Below are positions 16,718 to 25,876 of a stretch of 64,000 bases of DNA, piece after piece. The notes beneath the pieces were generated by a model, which searched no databases, was not told where the DNA came from, and saw only the letters and a program-made list of their open reading frames with translations. The DNA is from an uncultured cyanobacterium (GTDB lineage Bacteria; Cyanobacteriota; Cyanobacteriia; PCC-6307; Cyanobiaceae), in the NCBI GenBank assembly GCA_903823115.1, contig CAIJRN010000034.1, forward strand, positions 62,001-126,000, in the 5' to 3' direction. Position 1 is the first letter of the stretch. The number at the start of each line of letters is the position of its first letter. A program made the translations under genes and the position numbers.

Positions 16718-16996
16718 TCAACGCCAGCGCCGGGGCCAGACCAAGCAGCCCAGCAGCTCGACCAGGGCCCAGAGCAGCAAGCCGCCCACACACCAGCCAG
16801 GCAGCCAAAGGAATGGCGGCCAGGGCCGCAGCAGGATCGCCAGGGCGGCCAGAGCCACCGCCAACAGGGCCCGGCGACGCTGCTCGGCCCCCGGCAAGGT
16901 GCTCAGCAACGGCGGCAAGGTCGGCAACCAGGACAGCGGCCAACGTGTCAGGCGCTGCGGCAGGAACGGCAGGGACACCAAGGCGGAGCAGGGCAA
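16718..16996 (-). CDS. Small hydrophobic membrane protein, conserved-type hypothetical
   Basis: No named family recognised. The frame encodes LVSLPFLPQRLTRWPLSWLP followed by two strongly hydrophobic segments (ALLAVALAALAILLRPW and WLPGWCVGGLLLWALVELLG) and ends in WPRRWR. Composition and two clear membrane helices argue that it is real. No ATG suits it; TTG at 16996 or 16981 or GTG at 16978 are candidate starts, and the frame itself is open up to an ATG at 17146 inside the next gene. It lies between glmM and the divergent transglycosylase gene. Confidence 0.55.
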   Translation of the reverse strand: MPCSALVSLPFLPQRLTRWPLSWLPTLPPLLSTLPGAEQRRRALLAVALAALAILLRPWPPFLWLPGWCVGGLLLWALVELLGCLVWPRRWR

Positions 16997-17015
16997 TGTC
17001 CAGAATGCTCCCCGA

Positions 17016-19097
17016 TTGTCCGCACCAGAGCGATTGACGCGCCTCTCCCTGCTATTGGCCGTCTCCTGCCTGGGCACCGGTGTGGTGATGGTGGGAGCTC
17101 GGGCGCTGCTGCAGGGCCTGCCCCCGCTCACCCCGGACACCCCCACTACGACCCTGGAGCGGTTCAGGCGCTGGGCTCCCGATCCGGCGACCCGGCGTGA
17201 CGCCAGCCTGCTGCTGGAGCGTCAGGCCGAAGCGGCGGCGGATCCGAGGCTGCAGAACCGCCTGCTGGCCAGCCAGGGCTGGGGCCCGGACCCCCTGGCG
17301 GCGCTCGTGCTCAAACACCAGGCCCTGGCCGCCGAAACCCTCGGGCTTCCGGCCCGGGCCCGCAGCCTGTGGCAGCAGTTGCTGCACCGCTTCCCCAGCG
17401 ATGCCGCCAGTGCCGATGCCCTCTATGCCCTGGGCCGCCGGAACCCGCGGCTGCGCCAGCAACTGCTTCAGCGCTTCCCCGCCCATCCCGCCGCTCTCGC
17501 GGCCGCCCTGGAGGCCGGCCCCTCGCTGACGGCATCCAGGACGGGAGCCCTGCATCTGGCGCGCTGGGGCGCCCGTTGGCCCGGGGCTCAGGCGAAGCTC
17601 GAAAGCAGTTGCACAGCCGGCCCCCAGGGGCCCAGTGCCGCGCAGCGCAGCCAGCTGGCGGCGGCCCTGGCCGAGCTGGGCGACCCCGAGGCCGCCCTCA
17701 CCTGCCTGGGCAAGGACGCCCAGCTGCCGTCCCGCGGTCAGCTGGCCCTGGCCAGGGCCTGGCTGCAGGGGGATGAAACGGAACAGAACCGGGCCTTGAA
17801 GCTGCTGGTGGCGCTGGTGGGCCAAGCCCCCTCCAGTCCTGAGGCCGAAGAGGCCGTGCGGCTGCTCAGCCAGCAGGAGGGGCCCGCGAGTGACGCGGCC
17901 CTGCGTCAGTTGCCCGAACGCTGGCGAGCCAGTGCCGCGGTGGCGGCCCACCAGGCTCTGGCGGCGGCTGGTGGTGGCGAGCAGAAAACCAGCAGCGAGG
18001 CGGTGACACCGGGCGCCAGCGTTGCCGCCCTGCAGGTGCTGCGCCGCTGGCCGGAGGATGCCGCCAGCTGGGACCTGCAATGGGATCTCAGCCGCCGTCA
18101 GCTCCTGGCTGGCCAGTGGGGCGCAGTTCAGACTCTCTTACAGGCCATCCCCGCCGAGCGCCTGCCGCCACCGTTGGCGGCCCGGCAGCGCTTCTGGCTG
18201 GGCTATGTGCAGCGCCAGCTCGGCCAGGAGAGCGCGGCCAGGGCCAGCTGGCAGGAGCTGCTGCGGCGCAGTCCCGGCGGCTACTACGGCTGGCGCGCGG
18301 CCTTGCACCTGGGCAAGGGCGATCGGAACCGGGAGGCCAGCGCCCAACAACCCCCGGCCCCGTCAGCGGTCAGCTGGCAGCCCCTGGCCAGCGGCGATGC
18401 CGGCCTCGATCGGCTCTGGCGCCTGAATCAGAACACCGAGGCCTGGGAAAGCTGGCGTCTGCGCCGCGCCAACATGCCGCCTGAGCAGAGTCCGGAGCTG
18501 CTGGTGGAGGGACGCCTGCGCCAGGGGGTGGGTGATGACTGGACCGGCCTGGCCCAGCTCGATCGGGCCGCCCTGCGCCTGAAGCCCGACCAGTGCCGGC
18601 TGCTGCCCCAGCTGGAGCGCAGCCTCCATCCGCCCCGCTTTGAGGCGATCTTCGCTGCGGCCGGCCGCCAACAGAACCTGCCCATGGCCCTGCTGCAGGG
18701 GCTGGCGAAACAGGAATCGCGTTTCACGCCGGCCGTGCGTTCAGCCGTGGGGGCGGTGGGTCTGATGCAGCTGATGCCTGACACCGCCTCCGAGCTGGCG
18801 GGACGACCAGTCAGCCCGGCGGAGCTGGAAGATCCCAGCCGCAATGTGGAGCTCGGCAGTCGCTATCTGCGGGGACTGCTGCGGCAATGGCAGGAGGAAC
18901 CCATCCTGGCCGTCGCCAGCTACAACGCCGGCCCGGGAGCGGTGCAGCGCTGGCGAGCGGAGCAGCTCAAGCGCGCCCCCGAACTCTGGGTGGAAGCGAT
19001 TCCCTATCCGGAAACACGCCTGTACGTGAAGAAAGTGCTCGGCAATGCCTGGAGTTACCAGCAGCAGGAGCGGGGGATCGAACCGAGCTGTCAGTGA
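17016..19097 (+). CDS. Soluble lytic murein transglycosylase-like protein
   Basis: 693 residues from TTG 17016. An N-terminal membrane/signal helix (about 10-32) is followed by a long superhelical region of alpha-helical repeats. The C-terminal SLT domain begins near 545 with the catalytic glutamate in KQESRFTPAVRSAVGAVGLM; SYNAGPGAVQRW near 638 is the second SLT signature. It cleaves the glycan strands of peptidoglycan in the periplasm, producing 1,6-anhydro ends. No in-frame ATG exists near the start; TTG is inferred. Confidence 0.88.
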   Translation: MSAPERLTRLSLLLAVSCLGTGVVMVGARALLQGLPPLTPDTPTTTLERFRRWAPDPATRRDASLLLERQAEAAADPRLQNRLLASQGWGPDPLAALVLKHQALAAETLGLPARARSLWQQLLHRFPSDAASADALYALGRRNPRLRQQLLQRFPAHPAALAAALEAGPSLTASRTGALHLARWGARWPGAQAKLESSCTAGPQGPSAAQRSQLAAALAELGDPEAALTCLGKDAQLPSRGQLALARAWLQGDETEQNRALKLLVALVGQAPSSPEAEEAVRLLSQQEGPASDAALRQLPERWRASAAVAAHQALAAAGGGEQKTSSEAVTPGASVAALQVLRRWPEDAASWDLQWDLSRRQLLAGQWGAVQTLLQAIPAERLPPPLAARQRFWLGYVQRQLGQESAARASWQELLRRSPGGYYGWRAALHLGKGDRNREASAQQPPAPSAVSWQPLASGDAGLDRLWRLNQNTEAWESWRLRRANMPPEQSPELLVEGRLRQGVGDDWTGLAQLDRAALRLKPDQCRLLPQLERSLHPPRFEAIFAAAGRQQNLPMALLQGLAKQESRFTPAVRSAVGAVGLMQLMPDTASELAGRPVSPAELEDPSRNVELGSRYLRGLLRQWQEEPILAVASYNAGPGAVQRWRAEQLKRAPELWVEAIPYPETRLYVKKVLGNAWSYQQQERGIEPSCQ

Positions 19098-19681
19098 ACC
19101 GGCGCCTTCTGAGCCTGGTTGAGGAGGCGGTTGGCGTGGGGGATCATCCGATTGGGGACCGCACGGTTGTCGCTGGCCCTGCCCGCCTGCGGTGGTGTCG
19201 GCAGGGGTTGAGCTCGGGCTTCAAGCGTGCGTCCCAGCCCGGCTCCGCCGAGCACCAGCAGGCTGAGCAGGGCAGCCAGCAGCAGGGGCTGGGGCTGCAC
19301 CCGGATGCGTGCCAGATCGAGCCTGGCCAGCAGGACCGAGGAGCCAAGAATCAGCACATTGGAGAGCACATCCATGTGCAGCAGATAGAGTCCGCCGGTG
19401 ATCACCAGCAACAAGGTGACCACCAGGCTCATCACCCGACTGGCGGCCATCATGGTCGAGATCTGGCGCAGCAGCAGATCGGGCATCGTGCAGACCACCA
19501 CCACCACCAGGGCCTGCAGGCATTCCGCTGACCAGATCAGCGTGCCCAGGGAGGCCAGCTCGCTGGCCTCGACCGTGATCGGCCGGCTCCAGTGCATGCC
19601 GAGATAGGTGCTGACCGCGAACAGCAGCAGCAGCATCGGGGCCTGCACGGGGAGGATCGTCAGCCTCAGAAAGGATTTCAT
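19091..19681 (-). CDS. Four-helix integral membrane protein, function unknown
   Basis: 196 residues from ATG 19681 with four hydrophobic helices at about 12-30, 46-66, 78-100 and 120-140, then a short polar tail. No catalytic motif is seen. Its ATG overlaps the stop of the NIL-domain ferredoxin gene (ATGA), implying translational coupling, so it may be a membrane partner of that electron carrier; this is inference from position only. Its 3' end overlaps the transglycosylase stop by 7 bases. Confidence 0.7.
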   Translation of the reverse strand: MKSFLRLTILPVQAPMLLLLFAVSTYLGMHWSRPITVEASELASLGTLIWSAECLQALVVVVVCTMPDLLLRQISTMMAASRVMSLVVTLLLVITGGLYLLHMDVLSNVLILGSSVLLARLDLARIRVQPQPLLLAALLSLLVLGGAGLGRTLEARAQPLPTPPQAGRASDNRAVPNRMIPHANRLLNQAQKAPVH

Positions 19682-20091
19682 CGCGTCTCCAGGACCAGAT
19701 CGATGGCCTCCAGTGGGCAACTGGGAATGCACTGCTCACAGACCAGGCAGTGGGGAGCCTGGAAGGTGAGCCGTGCCGTCGGACCATCAAAGCTCAGGGC
19801 GCCACTGGGGCAGACACTGGAGCAGATGCCGCAGTCCACGCAGAGCAGGGGATTGACGCGAATCTCGCCCTGGGCGCGGTTCAGGGCCAGCCCCTGGCGC
19901 TCCAGCCAGAGTTCGGCCGCATCGAGTTCGTCGATGTCGCCGGAGAGCTCCACCACCATGGTGCCGCTCTGATTCGGGGCGATCTGGGCGCGCAGGATCT
20001 TGGCGGCGATGTCGAAATCGACAGCCAACCGGTAGGTGATCGGCTGATGCACCGCCTCGCGGGGGAAGTGGAGAGTGAGGCGCCGCTTCAC
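19678..20091 (-). CDS. NIL-domain 4Fe-4S ferredoxin
   Basis: 137 residues from GTG 20091. Residues 1-75 form a NIL domain (LTLHFPREAVHQPITYRLA onwards), otherwise known from methionine ABC transporters. The C-terminal half carries two cluster-binding motifs, CVDCGICSSVCPSG and CLVCEQCIPSCP, for a bacterial-type two-cluster ferredoxin. This two-domain architecture occurs widely in cyanobacteria; its partner is not established. The frame extends far upstream without family similarity, so the GTG is preferred. Confidence 0.85.
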   Translation of the reverse strand: MKRRLTLHFPREAVHQPITYRLAVDFDIAAKILRAQIAPNQSGTMVVELSGDIDELDAAELWLERQGLALNRAQGEIRVNPLLCVDCGICSSVCPSGALSFDGPTARLTFQAPHCLVCEQCIPSCPLEAIDLVLETR

Positions 20092-20209
20092 ACATCCATG
20101 GCCCTGGGATTGGACGCTAGCAAGCTTGATCCGCGCGCCAACGTCGCCATGCCTGTTCCCCCGTGCCCCAGTGCTGCCAGAGTGCCTGCGGCCCGCCCGC
20201 TTGGCCCCC

Positions 20210-20797
20210 ATGCCCGCCAATCCGCCGGAAACTCCCACCGTCCTCTCTGATCCCACCAGCCCCCTCGGCCGGCGCGAGCGCATGCTGCTGGCGGCCGTGG
20301 CCGCGATCCTGGCCCTGTTGTTGCTGTGGATGCGGGGGGGGCTGAACCCCGCCGGCCAGCTGGAGCAGTTGGCGCGCCAATCGCCGCCGCTGCCGGTGGC
20401 CCTGGCCGATGGGCATCCCACCCTGGTGGAGTTCTACGCCGATTGGTGTGAGGCCTGTCGCTCGATGGCCCCCGCCATGGAAAAGCTGGAACAGCGGCAT
20501 CGCGGCAGCCTCGATGTGGTGATGCTCAACGTCGACAATCCGCGCTGGCAGCCCGAAGTGGAGCGCTATGAGGTCAACGGCATTCCCCAGCTCGAGCTCT
20601 TCGATGCGGCCGGCCAACCGGTGGGTCGTTCCCTCGGGGCCCGCAGCGCCGGCGAACTGGAGAGCCTGGTGGGCGCCCTGCTCAGCGACGCCCCCCTGCC
20701 CGCGCTGGCTGGCGTCGGAGCCACCAGCCGCCTCGGCAGCGAAGAGCAGGGCGGAGCCCCCGCCCCGGCCATGGCCAACCCCCGCAGCCACGGCTGA
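20210..20797 (+). CDS. txlA: Thioredoxin-like membrane protein (TxlA/HCF164 type)
   Basis: 195 residues from ATG 20210. One N-terminal membrane helix (about 26-43) is followed by a thioredoxin fold with the active site WCEAC near 86-90 and the cis-proline GIPQLELFD. This membrane-tethered thioredoxin family transfers reducing power across the thylakoid or plasma membrane for cytochrome and PSII assembly. The C-terminal 30 residues are low-complexity. Divergent from the NIL ferredoxin gene. Confidence 0.88.
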   Translation: MPANPPETPTVLSDPTSPLGRRERMLLAAVAAILALLLLWMRGGLNPAGQLEQLARQSPPLPVALADGHPTLVEFYADWCEACRSMAPAMEKLEQRHRGSLDVVMLNVDNPRWQPEVERYEVNGIPQLELFDAAGQPVGRSLGARSAGELESLVGALLSDAPLPALAGVGATSRLGSEEQGGAPAPAMANPRSHG

Positions 20798-20917
20798 TCC
20801 CCGATCACGAACCAGCCAGCTCGGCCCTGGCCCAGGGGCCCGGGTCAGGCTGGCGCCAGAATCCGAACCCGAACTTCAGTGGCAATCCCGCCTGCTGAAC
20901 GTCGCCCCCCTGCCGCC

Positions 20918-21643
20918 ATGGATCCCCGCTTCCGGGTCGCCCTGATCGCCGCCACCCCCAACCCCCAGCAATGCGTCTACGCGGGCATGCACCAGGACTA
21001 CAGCGAGGGCTTCGTGCTGGCCGACCGGGCCGACTGGCCCGATGAGAGCCAGGCCGGTGCGATCTGCGTCAAGCGGCTGCTGGCCGGCGAACGGGGGCAT
21101 TACGGCCCCCTCGAACACGCCCAGATCGTGCTCAACGTCGGCTGGTTTCCCCATTCGGTGATGCAGCAGGCCCGCACCCACCGGGTCGGGGTCAGTTTCG
21201 ACGTGCAGTCGATGCGTTACACCGGCGATCGCATCCGCAAGGCTGCAGGCGGGGAGCTGGAGCTGGAGGAGGTGTTCTATCTGCGGCCGGTGGGCGACTA
21301 CAGCGATCGCCAGGGCAAGAAGTATCACTACGGCGCCGACCAGCGGGCCATCGATCTGCAGCTCTGCCGTGCCGCCGCCGACCGCTATCGCGATCTGCTT
21401 GATGCCGGCTTCGCTGAAGAACACGCCCGCGGCATCCTGCCCTTCGACTACCGCCAGCACTTTGTGGTGAGTTTCACCCTGCGGGCCTTTCTGCACTTTC
21501 TCGATCTGAGGGCCAAGCTCGATGCCCAGCAGGAGATCCGCGAACTCTGCGATCTGATGTGGCCCCATCTGCAGGCCTGGGTGCCCGAATTCGCCGACTG
21601 GTATCAGAAGAGCCGCTTGCACCGCGCCCGCCTGGCCCCATGA
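20918..21643 (+). CDS. thyX: Flavin-dependent thymidylate synthase
   Basis: 241 residues from ATG 20918. The ThyX signature appears as RTHRVGVSFDVQSMRYTG near 90-107, with the FAD/dUMP-binding RxHRxxS arrangement. GILPFDYRQHFVVSFTLRAF near 175-194 is the second conserved region. It makes dTMP from dUMP using FAD, NADPH and methylene-folate, replacing ThyA. An upstream GTG (20879) would add 13 residues. The stop overlaps the next start (ATGA). dcd, which supplies dUTP, lies 5 kb downstream. Confidence 0.94.
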   Translation: MDPRFRVALIAATPNPQQCVYAGMHQDYSEGFVLADRADWPDESQAGAICVKRLLAGERGHYGPLEHAQIVLNVGWFPHSVMQQARTHRVGVSFDVQSMRYTGDRIRKAAGGELELEEVFYLRPVGDYSDRQGKKYHYGADQRAIDLQLCRAAADRYRDLLDAGFAEEHARGILPFDYRQHFVVSFTLRAFLHFLDLRAKLDAQQEIRELCDLMWPHLQAWVPEFADWYQKSRLHRARLAP

Positions 21644-22344
21644 AACCCACCCCCCAGCTGCAGCGCCTGGCTGCCGACATGGTGGTGCTCTGCGCCGATC
21701 CCGGCGATGTCCCCTGTGCCCTGGATCTGCTCACCGCCAGCTATGCCACGCCGGCTGCCGAGGCGGCCCGGGCTCGGCTCAGGGCCGACCCCGCCATCGC
21801 CCCGTTGATCGCCGAGCGCTACTGGGGCCCCTGGCCAGACCTGGCCAGCCTGGCGGCCCTGCCGGCGGGCAGCCTCGGCCATGCCTACGGCCACCTGCTG
21901 ATCGATCAGGGCCTGGAGCCCCTGCCGGCGCCGGTGCTGCCGCCGGGAGCCGATGGCGACACCACCTACCTGCAGCTGCGCATCCGCCACAGCCATGACG
22001 TCTGGCACGCCATCGCCGGCTGCCCAACCACCCTGGCCGGCGAGGCGGCCATGAACGGCCTCACCACCGAGCAGCTGCGCTGGCCGGGCTGTGCCCTGTT
22101 GCTCGCCGCCGATCTGATCCATCGCGTCCACGACGACCCCGACCCCAGCGGCCCTGCCGGGGTGGATGTCGGCCGGGCGATCGCCTACGGGCTGGACCTG
22201 GGGGCCAGCACCAGCGCCCCGCTGCTGGCCCAGCGCTGGGAGGAGGGCTGGCAACGTCCCCTGGCCGAGTGGCGCGAGCAGCTGGGCCTGAGCGCCTTGA
22301 TGGTGCGCAATCCCTTCGCCGCGGCGAAGGGCCAAGGGGACTGA
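21640..22344 (+). CDS. Coq4-family protein
   Basis: 234 residues. It contains the Coq4 metal-binding signature HDxxHx11E exactly (HDVWHAIAGCPTTLAGE, about 117-133), plus GHAYGHLLIDQGL near 82-94. In mitochondria COQ4 acts on the ubiquinone head group. Cyanobacteria use plastoquinone, and the role of their Coq4-like proteins is not settled. The 4-base overlap with thyX suggests cotranscription. I see no membrane helix. Confidence 0.85.
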   Translation: MKPTPQLQRLAADMVVLCADPGDVPCALDLLTASYATPAAEAARARLRADPAIAPLIAERYWGPWPDLASLAALPAGSLGHAYGHLLIDQGLEPLPAPVLPPGADGDTTYLQLRIRHSHDVWHAIAGCPTTLAGEAAMNGLTTEQLRWPGCALLLAADLIHRVHDDPDPSGPAGVDVGRAIAYGLDLGASTSAPLLAQRWEEGWQRPLAEWREQLGLSALMVRNPFAAAKGQGD

Positions 22345-22372
22345 ACGGGGCGGCCCCGGCGCCAGCACCAGT

Positions 22373-25300
22373 TCAGATCACCGCCAGATTGCGCAGATCG
22401 CCGCCGTACCCCGTGATCTCCAGCAGTGCATCGCTCGTGGCCTGGAAGCCAGCCACCCCATCGTTCAAGGCCAGGAACGTGCGGGTTGTGGGCCCTGCGC
22501 CGACGGTGAAGGTGGCCGCCTGATTGGCCAGGAAGCTGGTCGCCGTGAGCACGCTGACCAGGCCTGCTTCGTTGAGAGCCGCCACTGATCCCAGCTTGGC
22601 CACCTGGGCGGCGGCCATCGCTGTCGGGCCATCGAGGCTGTCGACGCCGATGCTGAAATCGGTGAGGCGATCCATCCCCCCCAGCAGCGAGTGCCCCAGG
22701 CTGGTCAGCCGGAACACGTCCTTGCCGGCGAGGCCCGTGAGCAGATCGGCGCCAGGGCCGGACTTGAGCAGATTGGCCGCGGCGTCGCCGCTCTGGTAAC
22801 TGGGATTGCCCGTGGAGGCCGCCAGCTGGGCGGCGCTGCTGGAGAACAGCGCTGGTCCTGTGAGGGTGCCACCATCGCCCAGGCCCAGACCCTGGTTGGC
22901 GTTGAAGCCCACGGTCACCGAGGCTCCCGCCGCCAGATTCGCGCCCCAGTCCTTGCCGCTCAGGGTGGAGCGATAGAGCCCGCCGCCCAGATTCACCTGG
23001 CTCAACGTCGCTCCCCAGGGGGTGCCACTGAGCGCATGGGTGGTGTCGAATGTCAGGCTCCAGCTGCCCAGGGCCGTCGTTCCGGTGTTGGTCACGGTGA
23101 TCTGGGCGGTGAGACCGTGGTACCAGAGCGAGCCGGCCACGCTCACCTTCAGGAAGGGCGAGCTGGGGGTTGGGACGGCTGGCTTGAGGGCGCCGCCGGG
23201 ATCGAAGATCGGCTGATCCGCTGAGGGCGCCGGGGGTACCGGTGGCAGCGGAACGGCCACGGTGTTGCTGGAAACGGTTTCGGCAAATCCCTGACGATCC
23301 TGATAGCTGAGCTGCAGTCGCAGGCTCTGGCCCTGCTGGGCCGTGCCTGGCACGAAACTGGCACCATTGGCCCCGGCAATCGCCTGCCAGGAGCCACTGC
23401 CGCTGACCTGAGCCTGCCACTGATAGGCGAGGCTGCCATCGCCGTCGGGATCGACCTGGGTTTCGCTGGCGCTGAGCACCTGCCCCACAGCTCCCGAGCC
23501 GATCAGCGCAAACATCGCCTGACCATCATTGACGAACGGCACGATCTGTGAGGTCGTGAAGACGGTCTCGGTGAAATTGGCGGCATCGAGGTAGGCCACC
23601 TTCAGGCGTACGGCCTGGCCTTCCTCCGCATGGCTCAGCAGCAGGGACGGGGCATTGGCGCCGAGGGGACTCCAGCTCTGGCCGCCATCGCCGGAGGCCT
23701 GCCACTGGTAGCTGAAACCACCACTGCCCTGACCATCGGGATCGGCGGCACTCTGGATCGCCGTCAGGGTCTGGCCAACGGCCACTGTGCCGCTGATGGC
23801 AAAACGGGCCGCTCCCTGATTCACCGGTGCAGGGGTTGGTGTGGGTGTCGGCGTTGGCGTGGGAGTTGGGGTGGCAGTCAGCCCATGAACGGTGATGCCG
23901 GGCAGAGCATCGAGCTCCGCATCGGTGAGCGCAACACCACCTTTGAGTTCAACGCTGCGGGCGAAGGCACCTGTGAGGCCGGCGTTGTAATCCAGTGCCA
24001 CCTCATTGGAGACGTAATCACTGCGGACATCGCTGTAGGAGGTGTCATTCGGCTGGGTGGGACCACCCACCAAGGCGCCGAAATCGATATGGGCATTCGG
24101 CAGCCCATTCCTGAAGCCATCCCAGCCCACCCCCGAGGCTTCCCGGCTGTGGGGCTGCTGGGGGAAATTATTGCCATAGCCCACCAGATAACTGGACTGG
24201 CGGGGGTTGGCTCCGAGAATATAGTCGACAGTCTGCTGGGCCAGGGCGGTGTAGGTGCCATTGGGATCGTTGACAGTGCTGGCATAGACATCGGCCAGGA
24301 AGGCTGTATTGGCGGCATAGCGAAGCGAGCCCCACTGGCTGATCCAGCGCAGGCCTCCTGCTGTGATCTGGACGCCATTGCCACCCGTCACCCAGTTGTT
24401 CAGCCAGCCCTCGACCTGCTGCTTGATCGCGGCTGAGCCACTCTGCTGAGCCAGCAACACGGCTGTGGCATAGGAGCTGTCGTCCCAATTCCCTGTCCAG
24501 CCCTTGTTGATGCCACCGATATTGGTGTTGTAAATATTGAGTGCCTTGTTCAAATAGGCTGAACCATCTCCTCCCTGGGCCTTCACAGCCTGGGCCAGCC
24601 AGACGGCACCGTTGGCGAGCTCATCATAATAACCACTATAGGAATTATAAAAGCCCTGAACTACGGGGATCGAGTCTGAATACTTGCCCCGATAGGTGTC
24701 GGCGAACTGATACAGCGCGATTGCGCTGCTCAGCAGCTTGTCGGCATAGGCCACATCGCCATTGCGGCGAAACAGAATTGAAGCGGAGGCCATGGCCGCG
24801 GCACTGCCGCCGGCCACATCGGAGCCCGGCTTGCTGGCCGTCACCGCCATCGCGGGACGAAGAATGGTTTCGGTTTCAGCGGGTTGCCAGAGGGCGTGGT
24901 CGGCATCGGCATCGCCCACCTGGGCCACAAAAAAGGAGGTCTTGCCTGAGGCATCCAGCACATTGCACTTGAGCAGATAGTCGGTGCCCCACTTCACGGC
25001 AGCCAGCAGATCATCGCTTTGCCCTGAGGCGGCATAACCCTTGGCGAATTGCAGGCCGCCCCAGGCCAGGTTGGTGAGACTGGAAGCCAGTGGCAGGCCG
25101 AACTTGCCATAATCACCGGCATCGTGATAGCCACCGCTGAGATCCAGCTTCAGGCCTGCCTGGAGATTGGCGCTGGTGTTATTGCCGAAATAAACACCAT
25201 CGAGTCCATCGTGGAGGCCGGAATCTCCCCGCCAGTCAATGCGATTGCTGGCTTCATCGAGATTGCCGGAACGCTGGGCCTCATAGAACAGAAACGACTT

Positions 25301-25810
25301 TTGCAGGGCCTCGGCATAATTGGTGCCACCACCCTTGACGGCAAAAGAGCTGGGGTTCACCTCGCCCGTTGCGGCGGGCACCGGGGGTGTTGGCGTGGGG
25401 CTTGGAGATGGCGTTGGGGTCGCTGTTGGCGCCGGCGATGCTGCCGCGCTCAGCACCGGCTTGGTGACGAACAGATCGGAGGCCTGCAGCGCGCCGCTGG
25501 CAGCGCCGGCGGCGCGGCTGGCCGTGAAACCGACCGTGACCGAGCCGCCGGCTGACAGGGCCGAACCCCAGTCAATGCCAGTGAGCGTATAGCCGTAATG
25601 ACCATCGGCCAGGGTGGTGACGCTGAAGGTCAATCCCCAGGGGGCGCCACTGATCAGGACATCACTTTCAAAGGAAAGGCTCCAATCCTCCAACGGTGTT
25701 GAGCCCGTGTTCGTGATCGTCAATTGGGCTGTCAGCCCGCCATCCCAGATGGATCCATCCAGGAGCAACTTGAGAGCGGAATCTCCTGCACTGGTAATCA
25801 AGGAGGACAT
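22373..25810 (-). CDS. Multidomain GH9 cellulase (endoglucanase) with two CBM2 modules and RTX-like C-terminus
   Basis: 1145 residues. In order: a CBM2 cellulose-binding module (about 1-115, QLTITNTGSTPLEDWSL type); a Pro-Thr linker (about 126-147); a GH9 (alpha/alpha)6 catalytic domain (about 155-625) with GYHDAGDYGKF (227-237), PHSREASG (553-560) and NEVALDYNAG (602-611), which hold the catalytic Asp, His and proton-donor Glu; a second PT linker; two repeated Ig-like segments with ISGTVAVGQTL/YQWQ text (about 665-865); a second CBM2 (about 885-990); and a C-terminal region with GPGADLLTGLAGKDVFR, like RTX/serralysin tails. No Sec signal is visible, so export by a type I system via the C-terminus is likely. 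A cellulase is unusual in a picocyanobacterium. Confidence 0.9.
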   Translation of the reverse strand: MSSLITSAGDSALKLLLDGSIWDGGLTAQLTITNTGSTPLEDWSLSFESDVLISGAPWGLTFSVTTLADGHYGYTLTGIDWGSALSAGGSVTVGFTASRAAGAASGALQASDLFVTKPVLSAAASPAPTATPTPSPSPTPTPPVPAATGEVNPSSFAVKGGGTNYAEALQKSFLFYEAQRSGNLDEASNRIDWRGDSGLHDGLDGVYFGNNTSANLQAGLKLDLSGGYHDAGDYGKFGLPLASSLTNLAWGGLQFAKGYAASGQSDDLLAAVKWGTDYLLKCNVLDASGKTSFFVAQVGDADADHALWQPAETETILRPAMAVTASKPGSDVAGGSAAAMASASILFRRNGDVAYADKLLSSAIALYQFADTYRGKYSDSIPVVQGFYNSYSGYYDELANGAVWLAQAVKAQGGDGSAYLNKALNIYNTNIGGINKGWTGNWDDSSYATAVLLAQQSGSAAIKQQVEGWLNNWVTGGNGVQITAGGLRWISQWGSLRYAANTAFLADVYASTVNDPNGTYTALAQQTVDYILGANPRQSSYLVGYGNNFPQQPHSREASGVGWDGFRNGLPNAHIDFGALVGGPTQPNDTSYSDVRSDYVSNEVALDYNAGLTGAFARSVELKGGVALTDAELDALPGITVHGLTATPTPTPTPTPTPTPAPVNQGAARFAISGTVAVGQTLTAIQSAADPDGQGSGGFSYQWQASGDGGQSWSPLGANAPSLLLSHAEEGQAVRLKVAYLDAANFTETVFTTSQIVPFVNDGQAMFALIGSGAVGQVLSASETQVDPDGDGSLAYQWQAQVSGSGSWQAIAGANGASFVPGTAQQGQSLRLQLSYQDRQGFAETVSSNTVAVPLPPVPPAPSADQPIFDPGGALKPAVPTPSSPFLKVSVAGSLWYHGLTAQITVTNTGTTALGSWSLTFDTTHALSGTPWGATLSQVNLGGGLYRSTLSGKDWGANLAAGASVTVGFNANQGLGLGDGGTLTGPALFSSSAAQLAASTGNPSYQSGDAAANLLKSGPGADLLTGLAGKDVFRLTSLGHSLLGGMDRLTDFSIGVDSLDGPTAMAAAQVAKLGSVAALNEAGLVSVLTATSFLANQAATFTVGAGPTTRTFLALNDGVAGFQATSDALLEITGYGGDLRNLAVI

Positions 25811-25824
25811 GATGAAGTTGTATC

Positions 25825-25876
25825 TCCCTGGGATTCAAATCCCAGGGACCGGCAGCTGACGATCCCCCAAAGGGGA
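25825..25876 (-). promoter_or_regulatory. Tandem hairpins in the 5' leader of the GH9 gene
   Basis: A perfect 10-bp inverted repeat TCCCTGGGAT / ATCCCAGGGA with a 4-base loop occupies 25825-25848, 15 bases upstream of the cellulase ATG. A second weaker one (ATCCCC / GGGGAT) follows at about 25862-25876. They could control translation or mark a transcription-factor site. No U-tract follows, so a terminator is less likely. Confidence 0.5.
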
